This document shows, in pieces, positions 1 to 7,272 of a stretch of 14,271 bases of DNA. Source of the DNA: Bacteroidia bacterium (lineage in GTDB: Bacteria > Bacteroidota > Bacteroidia > Bacteroidales > GCA-2748055); NCBI GenBank assembly GCA_004525825.1, contig SPBY01000023.1:1-14271 (forward strand). The letters run 5' to 3'. A program made the position numbers and the translations under genes. Under the pieces are notes generated by a model. It did no database searches. It had not been told where the DNA came from and was given only the letters and a program-made list of their open reading frames with translations. Within the stretch, counting starts at the first letter, position 1; every line of letters begins with the position of its first letter.

Positions 1-61
1 ATTTTAAAAACCATCCATTCCAAATCATCCAGGAAATGATTTGAATTCAAAACTATGCACA

Positions 62-397
62 ATGAACCTGGTTAGACTGCTTCCTGTACTATTGTCCTTT
101 GGATTGCTGGCTGCCCACTTTTCCAGGGCAAATATCTTTCCCCTGGTAATCCTTGCCTTGTTGATCCCTTTTTTGTTACTTATCAGGAAGGCCTGGGTGG
201 CCCGAAGCATCCAGGTATTGTTGCTGCTGGGGGCAGCGGAATGGATCCGTGCCATGTTGGATTACATTGAGATCCGTAAATCCATAGGAGACGATTGGAC
301 ACGGCTTGCCATAATCCTGGTGACTGTGGCTGTGCTCACAGCCTGCGCGGGATTGGTGTTCCGGGGAAAATCCTTGAAGCTCCGGTACAAACTGTAG
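62..397 (+). CDS. Small integral membrane protein, unknown function
   Basis: This encodes about 111 residues with four hydrophobic stretches: an N-terminal helix after MNLVRLLP, a second around residues 25-40, a third in the VARSIQVLLLLGAAEWI segment, and a fourth in LAIILVTVAVLTACAGLVF. The tail is basic and probably cytoplasmic. The reading frame can be extended seven codons to a TTG at 41, which has AGGAA five bases before it, but ATG at 62 gives the natural start of the hydrophobic N-terminus, so I chose it. Small four-helix proteins with this MNLxRLLPVLLSF opening and a central AEWIR-like motif recur among bacterial hypotheticals, as far as I recall; no function is known to me. It is monocistronic as seen: the next gene starts 45 bp downstream behind its own promoter-like sequence. 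Upstream context is cut by the window edge. Confidence 0.75.
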   Translation: MNLVRLLPVLLSFGLLAAHFSRANIFPLVILALLIPFLLLIRKAWVARSIQVLLLLGAAEWIRAMLDYIEIRKSIGDDWTRLAIILVTVAVLTACAGLVFRGKSLKLRYKL

Positions 398-406
398 ACG
401 CTCAAT

Positions 407-438
407 TTTGCTTAAAAACAGCTTTTTCACTATCTTAG
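407..438 (+). promoter_or_regulatory. Possible Bacteroidota promoter for the toxin-antitoxin unit
   Basis: TTTG at 407-410 and TATCTTAG at 431-438 are separated by 20 bases. This matches the Bacteroidota -33 (TTTG) / -7 (TAnnTTTG) arrangement with one mismatch in the -7 element. The predicted transcription start would fall on or next to the ATG at 443, implying a leaderless or nearly leaderless message. The pattern is seen directly; promoter activity is inferred. Confidence 0.35.
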
Positions 439-442
439 TAGT

Positions 443-676
443 ATGAAAATCAAGGACTTTTCACCCCATATCTTCTGGTCTTATGACAAGCAGGCAGACC
501 TTGAACCTGAAGTGGTCATTAAGCAAGTAATCACCTACGGAGAAGTGAGTGATAAGATACTTCTGGTAAAGAAAATCGGGAAATCAAAGATTGTTGAAGT
601 AATAGATGGCTGGAAGAACTGCGAGAAGTATGATAAGCACATTAATTTTATGCAGAAGGTAATCCTGGCGAAATAA
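443..676 (+). CDS. DUF6922-like small protein, putative antitoxin of the AbiEii-type pair
   Basis: This is a 77-residue protein with no signal peptide or membrane segment, so probably cytoplasmic. It opens with SPHIFWSYDKQADLEPE and continues with VVIKQVITYGEVSDKILLVKKIGKSKIVEVI, resembling the small DUF6922 proteins (LFWD..D...LD...  then a conserved YG and a helical basic C-half) that commonly precede nucleotidyltransferase toxins in Bacteroidota. By that context it is the likely antitoxin partner of the next gene. Its TAA stop at 674-676 directly abuts the ATG of the toxin at 677, so the two are almost certainly co-transcribed and translationally coupled. The many lysines suggest nucleic-acid binding, possibly autoregulation, but no helix-turn-helix is obvious. 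Family assignment is from memory of the sequence pattern, not a search. Confidence 0.72.
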   Translation: MKIKDFSPHIFWSYDKQADLEPEVVIKQVITYGEVSDKILLVKKIGKSKIVEVIDGWKNCEKYDKHINFMQKVILAK

Positions 677-1342
677 ATGGCAGAGTTACTTAATATGGAT
701 TTTTTGCCGGAAAAAACCAGGAAGATCTTCCAGCATCTGGGAACTAGCTCCTTTATTTCGAATTTCACCCTGGTGGGAGGAACGGCCCTGTCCATGCAAA
801 TCAAGCACAGATTATCTGAAGATCTTGATTTTGTGTTTGACGGAGATGAACTGAATATCAATCAGATAAAGCGCAATATTAAAAAGCTGTTCCCTTTGTT
901 CCGCATCATCCGCCAGGACCACAACTGGCAAATTGACTTTTCGATTGATGAAGTCAAGCTCACCTTTTTCTCCACAGGTGCTATAGCCCTGCCATTCAAG
1001 GTTCGCACTTATTCATTCAGGGACAATAATGTGATTATTGCAGAGGCCAAGGCCATTGCTGCGCTGAAGTTTTCCGCCATTGCCCAGAGAAATACCATCC
1101 GGGATTACTATGATCTCTATTATCTTTCACGGTATCATTTCCCACTTCTGGAGCTAATAAATTTCACCAGGGAAGTAAATCCTAATCTTTCCCCTATTAC
1201 CTATACAGAAACACTGGTGTATACCAAAGATATTGCAGAAGACAATATTTCCTCCCACCTTTCCCCTGCTGAAAAGGTAAATAAGTACCAAATGGCAGCC
1301 TTCTTTTCACAGGAATTAATAAAGATCCAAGAACTAATCTGA
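677..1342 (+). CDS. AbiEii/AbiGii-family nucleotidyltransferase, putative type IV toxin
   Basis: This encodes 221 residues of the polymerase-beta-like nucleotidyltransferase fold. The signature GGTALSMQIKHRLSEDLDF lies at residues 34-52: the GG-T nucleotide-binding turn followed by HRxSxDLDF, with Asp49 and Asp51 as the metal-binding DxD pair. A second conserved block, LKFSAIAQRNTIRDYYDLYYL (130-150), carries Lys131, Arg138 and Asp143 of the K..A..R....RDYYDL motif typical of AbiEii. In characterised AbiE systems the enzyme is a toxin that transfers nucleotides (to tRNA in studied homologues such as MenT), and the cognate antitoxin usually represses the operon. Full family members range from about 200 to 300 residues, so this one looks complete and at the short end. 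The AT-rich composition compared with the downstream GH20 gene suits an accessory module. The target here is not known. Confidence 0.88.
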   Translation: MAELLNMDFLPEKTRKIFQHLGTSSFISNFTLVGGTALSMQIKHRLSEDLDFVFDGDELNINQIKRNIKKLFPLFRIIRQDHNWQIDFSIDEVKLTFFSTGAIALPFKVRTYSFRDNNVIIAEAKAIAALKFSAIAQRNTIRDYYDLYYLSRYHFPLLELINFTREVNPNLSPITYTETLVYTKDIAEDNISSHLSPAEKVNKYQMAAFFSQELIKIQELI

Positions 1343-1359
1343 ATTGAAATCAAAATCTC

Positions 1360-1491
1360 ATGAAATCATTCCTCACCTGCGGCCTTGTGGTCCTGGGTAT
1401 ATTCACCGGATGCAGTCCTCAGCAAGAAGTAGAAAGCAACCCTGAACAAGAAGAGATGAAAATCAATGTATACTGTTTATCGTCAGCATAA
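1360..1491 (+). CDS. Short putative lipoprotein, possibly truncated by a frameshift
   Basis: ATG at 1360 opens a 43-codon frame that begins with a lipoprotein signal peptide: MKSF, a hydrophobic core (CGLVVLGIF) and the lipobox FTGC with Cys18 as lipidation site, followed by a Glu/Gln-rich stretch typical just after the lipidated cysteine. It ends at TAA 1489-1491 after only 25 mature residues, which is short. A second frame, open from 1446 to a stop at 1587-1589, could continue the protein if one base were gained or lost around 1460-1490. It lies 17 bp after the toxin gene on the same strand and could be read from the same transcript. The signal peptide is convincing; whether the gene is whole or decayed is not settled from sequence alone. 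Confidence 0.5.
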   Translation: MKSFLTCGLVVLGIFTGCSPQQEVESNPEQEEMKINVYCLSSA

Positions 1492-1589
1492 TCCGCAACC
1501 CAATTAGCATAAAAAAAGAGATGATCACCACCTTCAAAGCAATCCGGGGAGAAATCAGCTCCGAAGCACAGGAACTGGAACTGAAATAA
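1446..1589 (+). other. Out-of-frame ORF after the small lipoprotein, possible gene remnant
   Basis: This frame is open between a stop at 1443-1445 and TAA at 1587-1589. It reads ILFIVSIIRNPISIKKE and then MITTFKAIRGEISSEAQELE. The only ATG is at 1521, which would give a 22-residue peptide. The hydrophobic run followed by an amphipathic charged tail looks coding rather than random, and it overlaps the end of the lipoprotein frame. It may be the displaced 3' end of that gene. No family recognised. Confidence 0.25.
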
Positions 1590-1610
1590 GACTCAGGCGC
1601 AGTAATTTTA

Positions 1611-3797
1611 TTAATTCCTTGGGTCTTCTTCGATCTTGATAATATATTCTTTGGGTGGAATTGCCTGTAATAAATTACGCACAAAGTAATCCCAGCGCCT
1701 TCGCATGATGTAGTAGGAGTCTCTGCCATACCCATGGCGGGCATTGGGGAGCATTAAGAAATCAAAATCTTTATTTGCTTTTATCAAGGCATCGACCAAC
1801 AAATAGGAATTATATGGAGGGACATTATCATCCATACCACCATGTATGATCAAGAGTTTACCTTTTAGATCTTTAGCAAAAACCTGATTAGCCTGATGCT
1901 CATAGTTGGATACTCCATTTTCGTCTTTGATTTCTAAGCCAATGTATCTTTCACCCCAGTCGTCTTCATAATTTCGGTTGTCATGATTGCCAGATTCAGA
2001 AATCCCAACTTTAAAGAAATCAGGATACTTAAACATGGCAGCAGCTGTGGCAAATCCGCCTCCGGAGTGCCCCCAGATTCCCACCTTCTCCAAATCCAGA
2101 AAGTCGTACCTTTCCTTCAATTGCTTTAAGCCAGAAACCTGGTCTGGCAAGGTATTATCTCCCATATTGCCATAGCAGGCATCATGAAATGATTTGGATC
2201 TATTTGGATTGCAAGATCCTTCTAATGCTACCACTACAAATCCCAACTCGGCCAGCGCCTGGTTATCGCTCCTCCCAGTTCCAAAACTCCATGAACCCAC
2301 ACTACCCCCTTGCGGTCCCGGATAGATGTTAACAACCACAGGATACTTTACTCCTTCTACTGATTTTGTAGGTGTATACATAAGGCCATACAAATCCCAG
2401 CGATCATCTGCTGATCTGACCGTAAAAGGCGTGGGTGGTTTCCACCCGCTTGCCATAAGACGTGAAATATCTGTCTTTTCCAGGAGGGCAATCAGATCCC
2501 CCTTTGTATTTCTCACTTCGTGCACCGGCGGGACGTCGGTTTGTGAATAGGAATCAATAAAATAGTTTCCATCCGGAGAGAACTGAACACTGTGATCACC
2601 TTCCGCAGGTGTTAAGAGCGTTAAATTTTCTCCACTGAAATCCACACGATATAGATGGCGGTAATAGGGATTTTGATTCGCTTCCTTTCCGCTACCCACA
2701 AAATAGATTACGCGGTTCTTCTGATCCACTTTCCTTACCTCCCTGACCACATAGTCACCGGAGGTGATTTGATGTTTTAATGTGCCTGTTTTGGCATCAT
2801 ATAAATAGAGATGTCCCCAATCACTTCTCTCCGAATACCAGATAATCTCGTTGGTTTTGGATAGATACTTCCAATTGATGGTTTCTTGACCAGATTCAAA
2901 TTGCGTGGCGACAGTCTCTTCAAAAATCTCTTTCACTTCACCGGTTTCGCAATCGGCTATTCTCACATTTTCCTGTTTATGGTCGCGGCTGGTGGAAACA
3001 AATACGAGCTTTTTGCTGTCTTCGCTCCAGGCAACATCATCAAAGCCTCCCTCGCAGCTTATGTCATCGCACAGGGTTCCTCTTCTGGCATCAGCATCCA
3101 GTTTCAACCTGACTATTTCTGAGTCTCCGCTGATATCAATTATTACCCTGTAGATACGAATGATATCCTGATCGCCGGGAAGGGGATACTTCCATTCCAT
3201 AAGTTCGGGAGCGCCTACCTGTGTTTTGACCAGGTACATATTGCTTACATGTCTTTGATCCTGTTGAAAGGTTGCGATCTTTTTTGAATCGGGCGACCAG
3301 CTGAGGATGGGTCTGTCGCTATGTTTCCACCCGGCATTATCAGTCGCATAGCCAAAATTTTCGATGCCATCAGTGGTGAGTGCTTTTTCCGTACCCGTGG
3401 ATACTTCCTTAATCCATAAATTCCAATCTCGAATAAAGGCCACGTACTTGCCATCCGGTGACAATACCTCAATACGTGATCTTCTATTGGCTGATTCTTT
3501 AGCGGATACTTTTTCAAACAACTCCTTCCTGGAATCTGCTGTGATCATTTTTCCATCGACTGGATTGAATAGCTTATATTCTACAGAATTTTCAGACTTA
3601 GACTGGTACCAAAGCCTGCCGTCTGGCAACCATTGTGGCCGGATCTCATGGTCAATGAATTTACTGAAATTGCCGCCCAGCATGGATGCTGCATGTTGGT
3701 AATCAGCTTCTGATAAGGTAAGATGGCCTTGTCCAACCGCCACATTTCCAATCAATAAAAATACCAGTAAGGAAAGGGCTGTAAGTTTACTTTTCAT
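1611..3797 (-). CDS. Secreted S9-family (DPP-IV-like) serine peptidase
   Basis: This protein of 728 residues starts at ATG 3797, which gives a clean signal peptide (MKSKLTALSLLVFLLIGNVAVGQ); the frame extends 15 codons further upstream to 3842, but that extension is hydrophilic and would bury the signal. Residues ~25-480 are WD40/beta-propeller-like with repeated WSPDSKK/LSPDGKY/FSPDGNY motifs, as in the DPP-IV N-terminal domain; residues ~490-710 form the alpha/beta-hydrolase domain. The nucleophile is Ser578 in GHSGGG, with Asp656 in GGMDDNVP and His688 in ARHGY. The spacings of 78 and 110 residues equal those of human DPP-IV (Ser630, Asp708, His740). The family cleaves short peptides, often after proline; location here is probably periplasmic. 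The DWxYEEE motif that anchors the substrate N-terminus in true DPP-IV is absent: after ENFGY the sequence is NAGWKHSDRP (154-163). Exact specificity is therefore open. It is the last gene of the minus-strand run. Confidence 0.92.
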   Translation of the reverse strand: MKSKLTALSLLVFLLIGNVAVGQGHLTLSEADYQHAASMLGGNFSKFIDHEIRPQWLPDGRLWYQSKSENSVEYKLFNPVDGKMITADSRKELFEKVSAKESANRRSRIEVLSPDGKYVAFIRDWNLWIKEVSTGTEKALTTDGIENFGYATDNAGWKHSDRPILSWSPDSKKIATFQQDQRHVSNMYLVKTQVGAPELMEWKYPLPGDQDIIRIYRVIIDISGDSEIVRLKLDADARRGTLCDDISCEGGFDDVAWSEDSKKLVFVSTSRDHKQENVRIADCETGEVKEIFEETVATQFESGQETINWKYLSKTNEIIWYSERSDWGHLYLYDAKTGTLKHQITSGDYVVREVRKVDQKNRVIYFVGSGKEANQNPYYRHLYRVDFSGENLTLLTPAEGDHSVQFSPDGNYFIDSYSQTDVPPVHEVRNTKGDLIALLEKTDISRLMASGWKPPTPFTVRSADDRWDLYGLMYTPTKSVEGVKYPVVVNIYPGPQGGSVGSWSFGTGRSDNQALAELGFVVVALEGSCNPNRSKSFHDACYGNMGDNTLPDQVSGLKQLKERYDFLDLEKVGIWGHSGGGFATAAAMFKYPDFFKVGISESGNHDNRNYEDDWGERYIGLEIKDENGVSNYEHQANQVFAKDLKGKLLIIHGGMDDNVPPYNSYLLVDALIKANKDFDFLMLPNARHGYGRDSYYIMRRRWDYFVRNLLQAIPPKEYIIKIEEDPRN

Positions 3798-3859
3798 ATT
3801 TGAAAATTTAGTCTTTGTTAGCTTTACGTCAACTTCTATCACGATTCAAGTAGCCTATT

Positions 3860-5437
3860 TTACAGTTTATAAGTGTACAGGTAGATCTTTTGACCCTCCT
3901 GGTCAAACCAATGGAAAGCATTCAGTTTTTCGTTATAGACTATGTTGAAGCCCTTTGTAACCACCTTACCATCAACGGCAACAAAGTCATCAATACCGCG
4001 TACAACAGCATAGTGTTTACCATCACCCGATACGGTAAATGCGTCATATTTATCTATTGGACCCAATAGCTTGTCCAATCCTTTTACACGGATGAAATAT
4101 TCGTCTCCGCGTTTCACCTTAACTAAAGGTTTGTCTTCAGTATTGTAATAGCGATACTGCTCAGGCAACTCTGTCAGAGGAATTTCCTTTCCGTTTCTGT
4201 AGGGATAAACATAGTCACCTCTTTGTTGAAACGCCCACCAGTTTTCCGGATAGTCCCGATAATCCGTCATGATCACATCTTCCAAAATATTCTTACCATT
4301 CATTTGCAGTGTAGAATCGGCCTTAATGGTGGCATATCCACCAGGAAAAAAATAGGTCATTCTGATCTCATCCTGAGTCAGTGGCCCTATTAATCCTCTG
4401 GACTCACTGAACAGGTAATTTTCATCCCTATACGCTAGCGGCCAATTATTGCTTACCTCTACCCTAATCAAGAAATGATCAAAAAAGTCGGAGTTAGACA
4501 AATCAGACCGGTTGCTTTTTTTAATTGCATATGTTCCGATCTCTTTGCCTTTGAATGAAACCTTATAGGCTGCATCTGATCCGCCTCCAGCAACGTGTTC
4601 GGCTTTCATTACATTTCCCTGATAGTTGACCAGATGTTTTACTGTTTGGGAAGATTCCAGTTTCTGACCATCGGGCAGGTAGATCCATTTCACCTTGTCT
4701 GATCGCTCGGCTGCACCCTCGATTACCCAGCCGTTTCTTATCTCGCTAGCGATTGGATAGGCACCGAAAGCGATCCCTTTGTATTGTTGCAACTTGACGT
4801 AGTATTTCCCATTTTCCATGTAGACAATTAGAGGGGGAGTGGCAGCCGTACCCGGCATCCGGTAACTTACCTGTTCGTATGGTCCTGACTTCTCTCCATT
4901 TTCTATAAGGAAACTCTCTAGCTTACCTGTTTCATTATCTGTTTCTGCGTAACTGTAAACGAGGTTTTTTTCATCAATGTGCCACAGTCCACCCTGATCT
5001 AAAGGTCCGTATGATTTGTTGTTTACCTGGTCTACGAAATAATTATTTCCATCTTCTTCATAGGAATAACCATAGAGGAGCTGTTTCTTTTCGTCATATC
5101 GGGGACTAACTGACTCATAGGGGCCATATTTTTTCCCTGTCGCATTAATTCGGAAATATTCTTTCCCGTCTTCTTTACCGGTAGTGATGAATTCTCCCAA
5201 ACGGATATCGACACCAACTGATTCCCCTTTGACAGACCGGGTATAACGGTAGTATTTTCCATCGTAATCGTATTGCGTGGTGATCACATAGTCTGCACCA
5301 CTGGAGGTAGGCTGGACGGTGGTGTTATCTGTATCCAGCATTTCACCTTCGTGCAGGGTTAAGAGGTGTTCTTTTTCTTGTGCCAAGGCAAACGCAGGCC
5401 AAAGTGTAAGAAGCAAAAGAATTGTAATATTTTTCAT
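3860..5437 (-). CDS. Secreted protein with ~40-residue GPY-type repeats, unknown function
   Basis: This encodes 525 residues starting at ATG 5437, which yields a signal peptide MKNITILLLLTLWPAFALAQ cut after Gln20; the frame reaches 5485 but would overlap the previous gene and hide the signal. The mature protein is rich in Tyr, Gly, Asp and Lys and is predicted by eye to be all beta. A short motif recurs: YGPYESV (104-110), YGPLDQG (143-149), SGPYEQV (184-190), FGAYPIA (224-230), IGTYAIK (300-306), IGPLTQD (350-356) and LGPIDKY (459-465). The first four are spaced 39-41 residues apart, and 224 to 300 is about twice that, so a beta-propeller or similar repeat fold is likely. No catalytic motif or known domain is recognised. 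It lies 22 bp after a DUF1080 gene and 62 bp before the S9 peptidase, suggesting export together and a binding or scaffold role. Confidence 0.78.
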   Translation of the reverse strand: MKNITILLLLTLWPAFALAQEKEHLLTLHEGEMLDTDNTTVQPTSSGADYVITTQYDYDGKYYRYTRSVKGESVGVDIRLGEFITTGKEDGKEYFRINATGKKYGPYESVSPRYDEKKQLLYGYSYEEDGNNYFVDQVNNKSYGPLDQGGLWHIDEKNLVYSYAETDNETGKLESFLIENGEKSGPYEQVSYRMPGTAATPPLIVYMENGKYYVKLQQYKGIAFGAYPIASEIRNGWVIEGAAERSDKVKWIYLPDGQKLESSQTVKHLVNYQGNVMKAEHVAGGGSDAAYKVSFKGKEIGTYAIKKSNRSDLSNSDFFDHFLIRVEVSNNWPLAYRDENYLFSESRGLIGPLTQDEIRMTYFFPGGYATIKADSTLQMNGKNILEDVIMTDYRDYPENWWAFQQRGDYVYPYRNGKEIPLTELPEQYRYYNTEDKPLVKVKRGDEYFIRVKGLDKLLGPIDKYDAFTVSGDGKHYAVVRGIDDFVAVDGKVVTKGFNIVYNEKLNAFHWFDQEGQKIYLYTYKL

Positions 5438-5459
5438 GGTACTTATTGAAATCTCACCT

Positions 5460-6380
5460 TCAATAATCGCATTTTTCCGGATCATTCTTTACATAGTAGG
5501 TCTTATAATTTCTGGCTTTTTGATCCATGCAGCCACTAAGGTTCAGAAGTTCGATATTCTTAAAATCAACGGGATGACTTTCGGCTTGCAATGCAATATA
5601 GCCCTCAGTCAATATGGTTCCTGATTTCTTTATCCATTGCTCCTTATCACGAATAATGCCAAAAGCATCCCAATCCATTCCCTGATTCTGCGCACTGATG
5701 AATCCACCACCAATCTGAGGACGCTGAAAACTAAGCACCGTATCTCCTTCTACGATAAAACTCATATATTCTCCGCCCATGACCACAGCCTCTACATGCA
5801 CCCATTGGTCGCCATCGTAGGTGAGAGAGCCGGAGTTGATACAATGATTATAGTTAACGGTATCTCCCAGCTCCACAGCAGTTCCAGGGGTACATACATT
5901 GGCAGTGGTTCGTTCACCATTATTGAGTCCACCCAGTAGCTGCAACTCCACTGAAACAGGAAAACCCTGCCCAATTTCATTGCTTGAAGCAGATTGGGAA
6001 TGGAGCATCACCCCGCTGTTGCGCACATTCCAACTTGCACCCCCTTTAAGCTGTTCACCCACAAACCTGTAATCAAAACGGAGTTTATAGTAGGAAAATG
6101 GCATCTTGTAATACATGTGTCCAAAGGCATCATTAAATTCATCATAGTTGTCATACCGTATTCTGATCATGCTGTCCTCCACCACAAAAGTTTCGTTGTA
6201 ATTATCGTTGAGCTCATATCCGGCAATTTTGATATCCCAACCAGATAGGTCTGTTCCGTTGAAAAGTGATATCCACTCCTCCTTGTCCGATGAATTCTTG
6301 CTTGGCTGACAGGCAACAACGAATAGAAGACATACAGCAACCAGGGTGAAATTCACTGCGTTTGGGCTTAATTTCTTCAT
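5460..6380 (-). CDS. DUF1080 (3-keto-disaccharide hydrolase-like) lipoprotein
   Basis: This is a 306-residue lipoprotein: signal MKKLSPNAVNFTLVAVCLLF and lipobox VVAC with Cys24. The DUF1080 (PF06439-type) concanavalin-like fold starts with SLFNGTDLSGW (38-48), then the FVVEDSMIRI strand, NSGVMLHSQ (121-129) and the core SVELQLLGG (144-151) before a loop region. The characterised members hydrolyse 3-keto-glycosides formed by a sugar 3-dehydrogenase; no such oxidoreductase is visible here, so the substrate is inferred only. The C-terminus has a tail with GCMDQKARNYKTYY and a final Cys, an appended segment I associate with a subset of Bacteroidota DUF1080 proteins; the two cysteines may form a disulfide. 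ATG 6380 lies only 3 bp after the stop of the upstream DUF1080 gene, so the two are co-expressed. Confidence 0.88.
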   Translation of the reverse strand: MKKLSPNAVNFTLVAVCLLFVVACQPSKNSSDKEEWISLFNGTDLSGWDIKIAGYELNDNYNETFVVEDSMIRIRYDNYDEFNDAFGHMYYKMPFSYYKLRFDYRFVGEQLKGGASWNVRNSGVMLHSQSASSNEIGQGFPVSVELQLLGGLNNGERTTANVCTPGTAVELGDTVNYNHCINSGSLTYDGDQWVHVEAVVMGGEYMSFIVEGDTVLSFQRPQIGGGFISAQNQGMDWDAFGIIRDKEQWIKKSGTILTEGYIALQAESHPVDFKNIELLNLSGCMDQKARNYKTYYVKNDPEKCDY

Positions 6381-6383
6381 GGC

Positions 6384-7220
6384 TTATTTATTTGGGTATA
6401 AGGGTATTAATTCAATTTTCCTGAAATATATTTCAGCACTTTCTGACTGTATTTGTATACGGCCTTTGCTGGGTTTGACATTTGTCGCCTTATTTACTAA
6501 AATGCCATTAAGAAATATGGTGATTTGATCATCTTCGCAAATGCACTCCAGCGTGTTCCACTCTCCAACCGGAAGCTCAATATCATTTCCACCTCGAAAA
6601 CCAAACACATCCTTCCATTCCGGATCACGTCCGAACCAATTAATGCGTTCTCTATTAATAGTTTCCGGATGTCCATCCTGCTGAAAAACAAACGAGCTTC
6701 CCTGTTTTTCTAAAGCCACGGTGCTTGTAATCTGAAATTGATCACTTCCATCTCCAACCACAATAAAATCCCCTGTCCCGCCTTCTATTATCTGGCACTC
6801 AATGGAGTGCATCCATGTCCCATCTGATCCACCATCCTCTCCCTTTGAATGAAGCAAAATCCCACAATCCCGGGCATTGTCCAATCTTGGTTCAAAGCTT
6901 AGTTCCCCCCATTTAAATTCCGTCACAAGCCTGAAATTTTCGTATTCGGCAAGTGTGGTAATACACCCCCATTCTTCACCAGAGATTCTGATCATTCCAT
7001 CATTCACCGTAAAAACACCCTTAGGATCATTATCTCGCCCACGCTTTTTGAGAAATGTATACCATCCTTCCAGATTTTGTCCATTAAACAATTCAATAGT
7101 TTTGCTTTCGCTCTGATTCAAAGCATCAGCATGATGTTGAGTAGTCTGTCCGAAGCTGTCTACTTCATGTATAACAGTTAGAAAAACTAATACCGCTGTG
7201 AATAGAATTGCTTTCTTCAT
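6384..7220 (-). CDS. DUF1080 (3-keto-disaccharide hydrolase-like) secreted protein
   Basis: This encodes 278 residues starting at ATG 7220, where a signal peptide begins (MKKAILFTAVLVFLTVIHEVDSFGQ); the open frame runs 36 codons further, to 7328, but that part lies inside the end of the GH20 gene and is basic and non-hydrophobic. DUF1080 hallmarks follow: IELFNGQNLEGW (42-53), FTVNDGMIRISGEEWG (70-85), NARDCGILLHS (115-125) and ECQIIEGGTGD (141-151), ending with the ITIFLNG and GRIQIQSESAEIYFRKIEL strands. This is the standard single-domain length for the family, whose characterised members cleave 3-keto-glycosides. Unlike the next gene it has no lipobox, so it is probably soluble in the periplasm. 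The two DUF1080 proteins are clearly divergent in sequence, so they are probably not a recent duplication and may act on different linkages. Confidence 0.9.
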   Translation of the reverse strand: MKKAILFTAVLVFLTVIHEVDSFGQTTQHHADALNQSESKTIELFNGQNLEGWYTFLKKRGRDNDPKGVFTVNDGMIRISGEEWGCITTLAEYENFRLVTEFKWGELSFEPRLDNARDCGILLHSKGEDGGSDGTWMHSIECQIIEGGTGDFIVVGDGSDQFQITSTVALEKQGSSFVFQQDGHPETINRERINWFGRDPEWKDVFGFRGGNDIELPVGEWNTLECICEDDQITIFLNGILVNKATNVKPSKGRIQIQSESAEIYFRKIELIPLYPNK

Positions 7221-7272
7221 TTGGTTTATACTTACATATATCGTCTTGCAAATCAACCTACCTAGACTTCTC

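Noticed and set aside
3364..3702. 112-codon plus-strand open frame inside the S9 peptidase gene
   Set aside because: Antisense to a gene with clear domain motifs; its translation shows no family pattern, signal peptide or sensible composition.
3798..3859. Promoter-like TTG / TAAATTTT pair with 19-base spacer before the S9 gene (minus strand)
   Set aside because: The -7-like element lies only a few bases from the ATG, leaving almost no leader; the gene more likely belongs to the upstream transcript.
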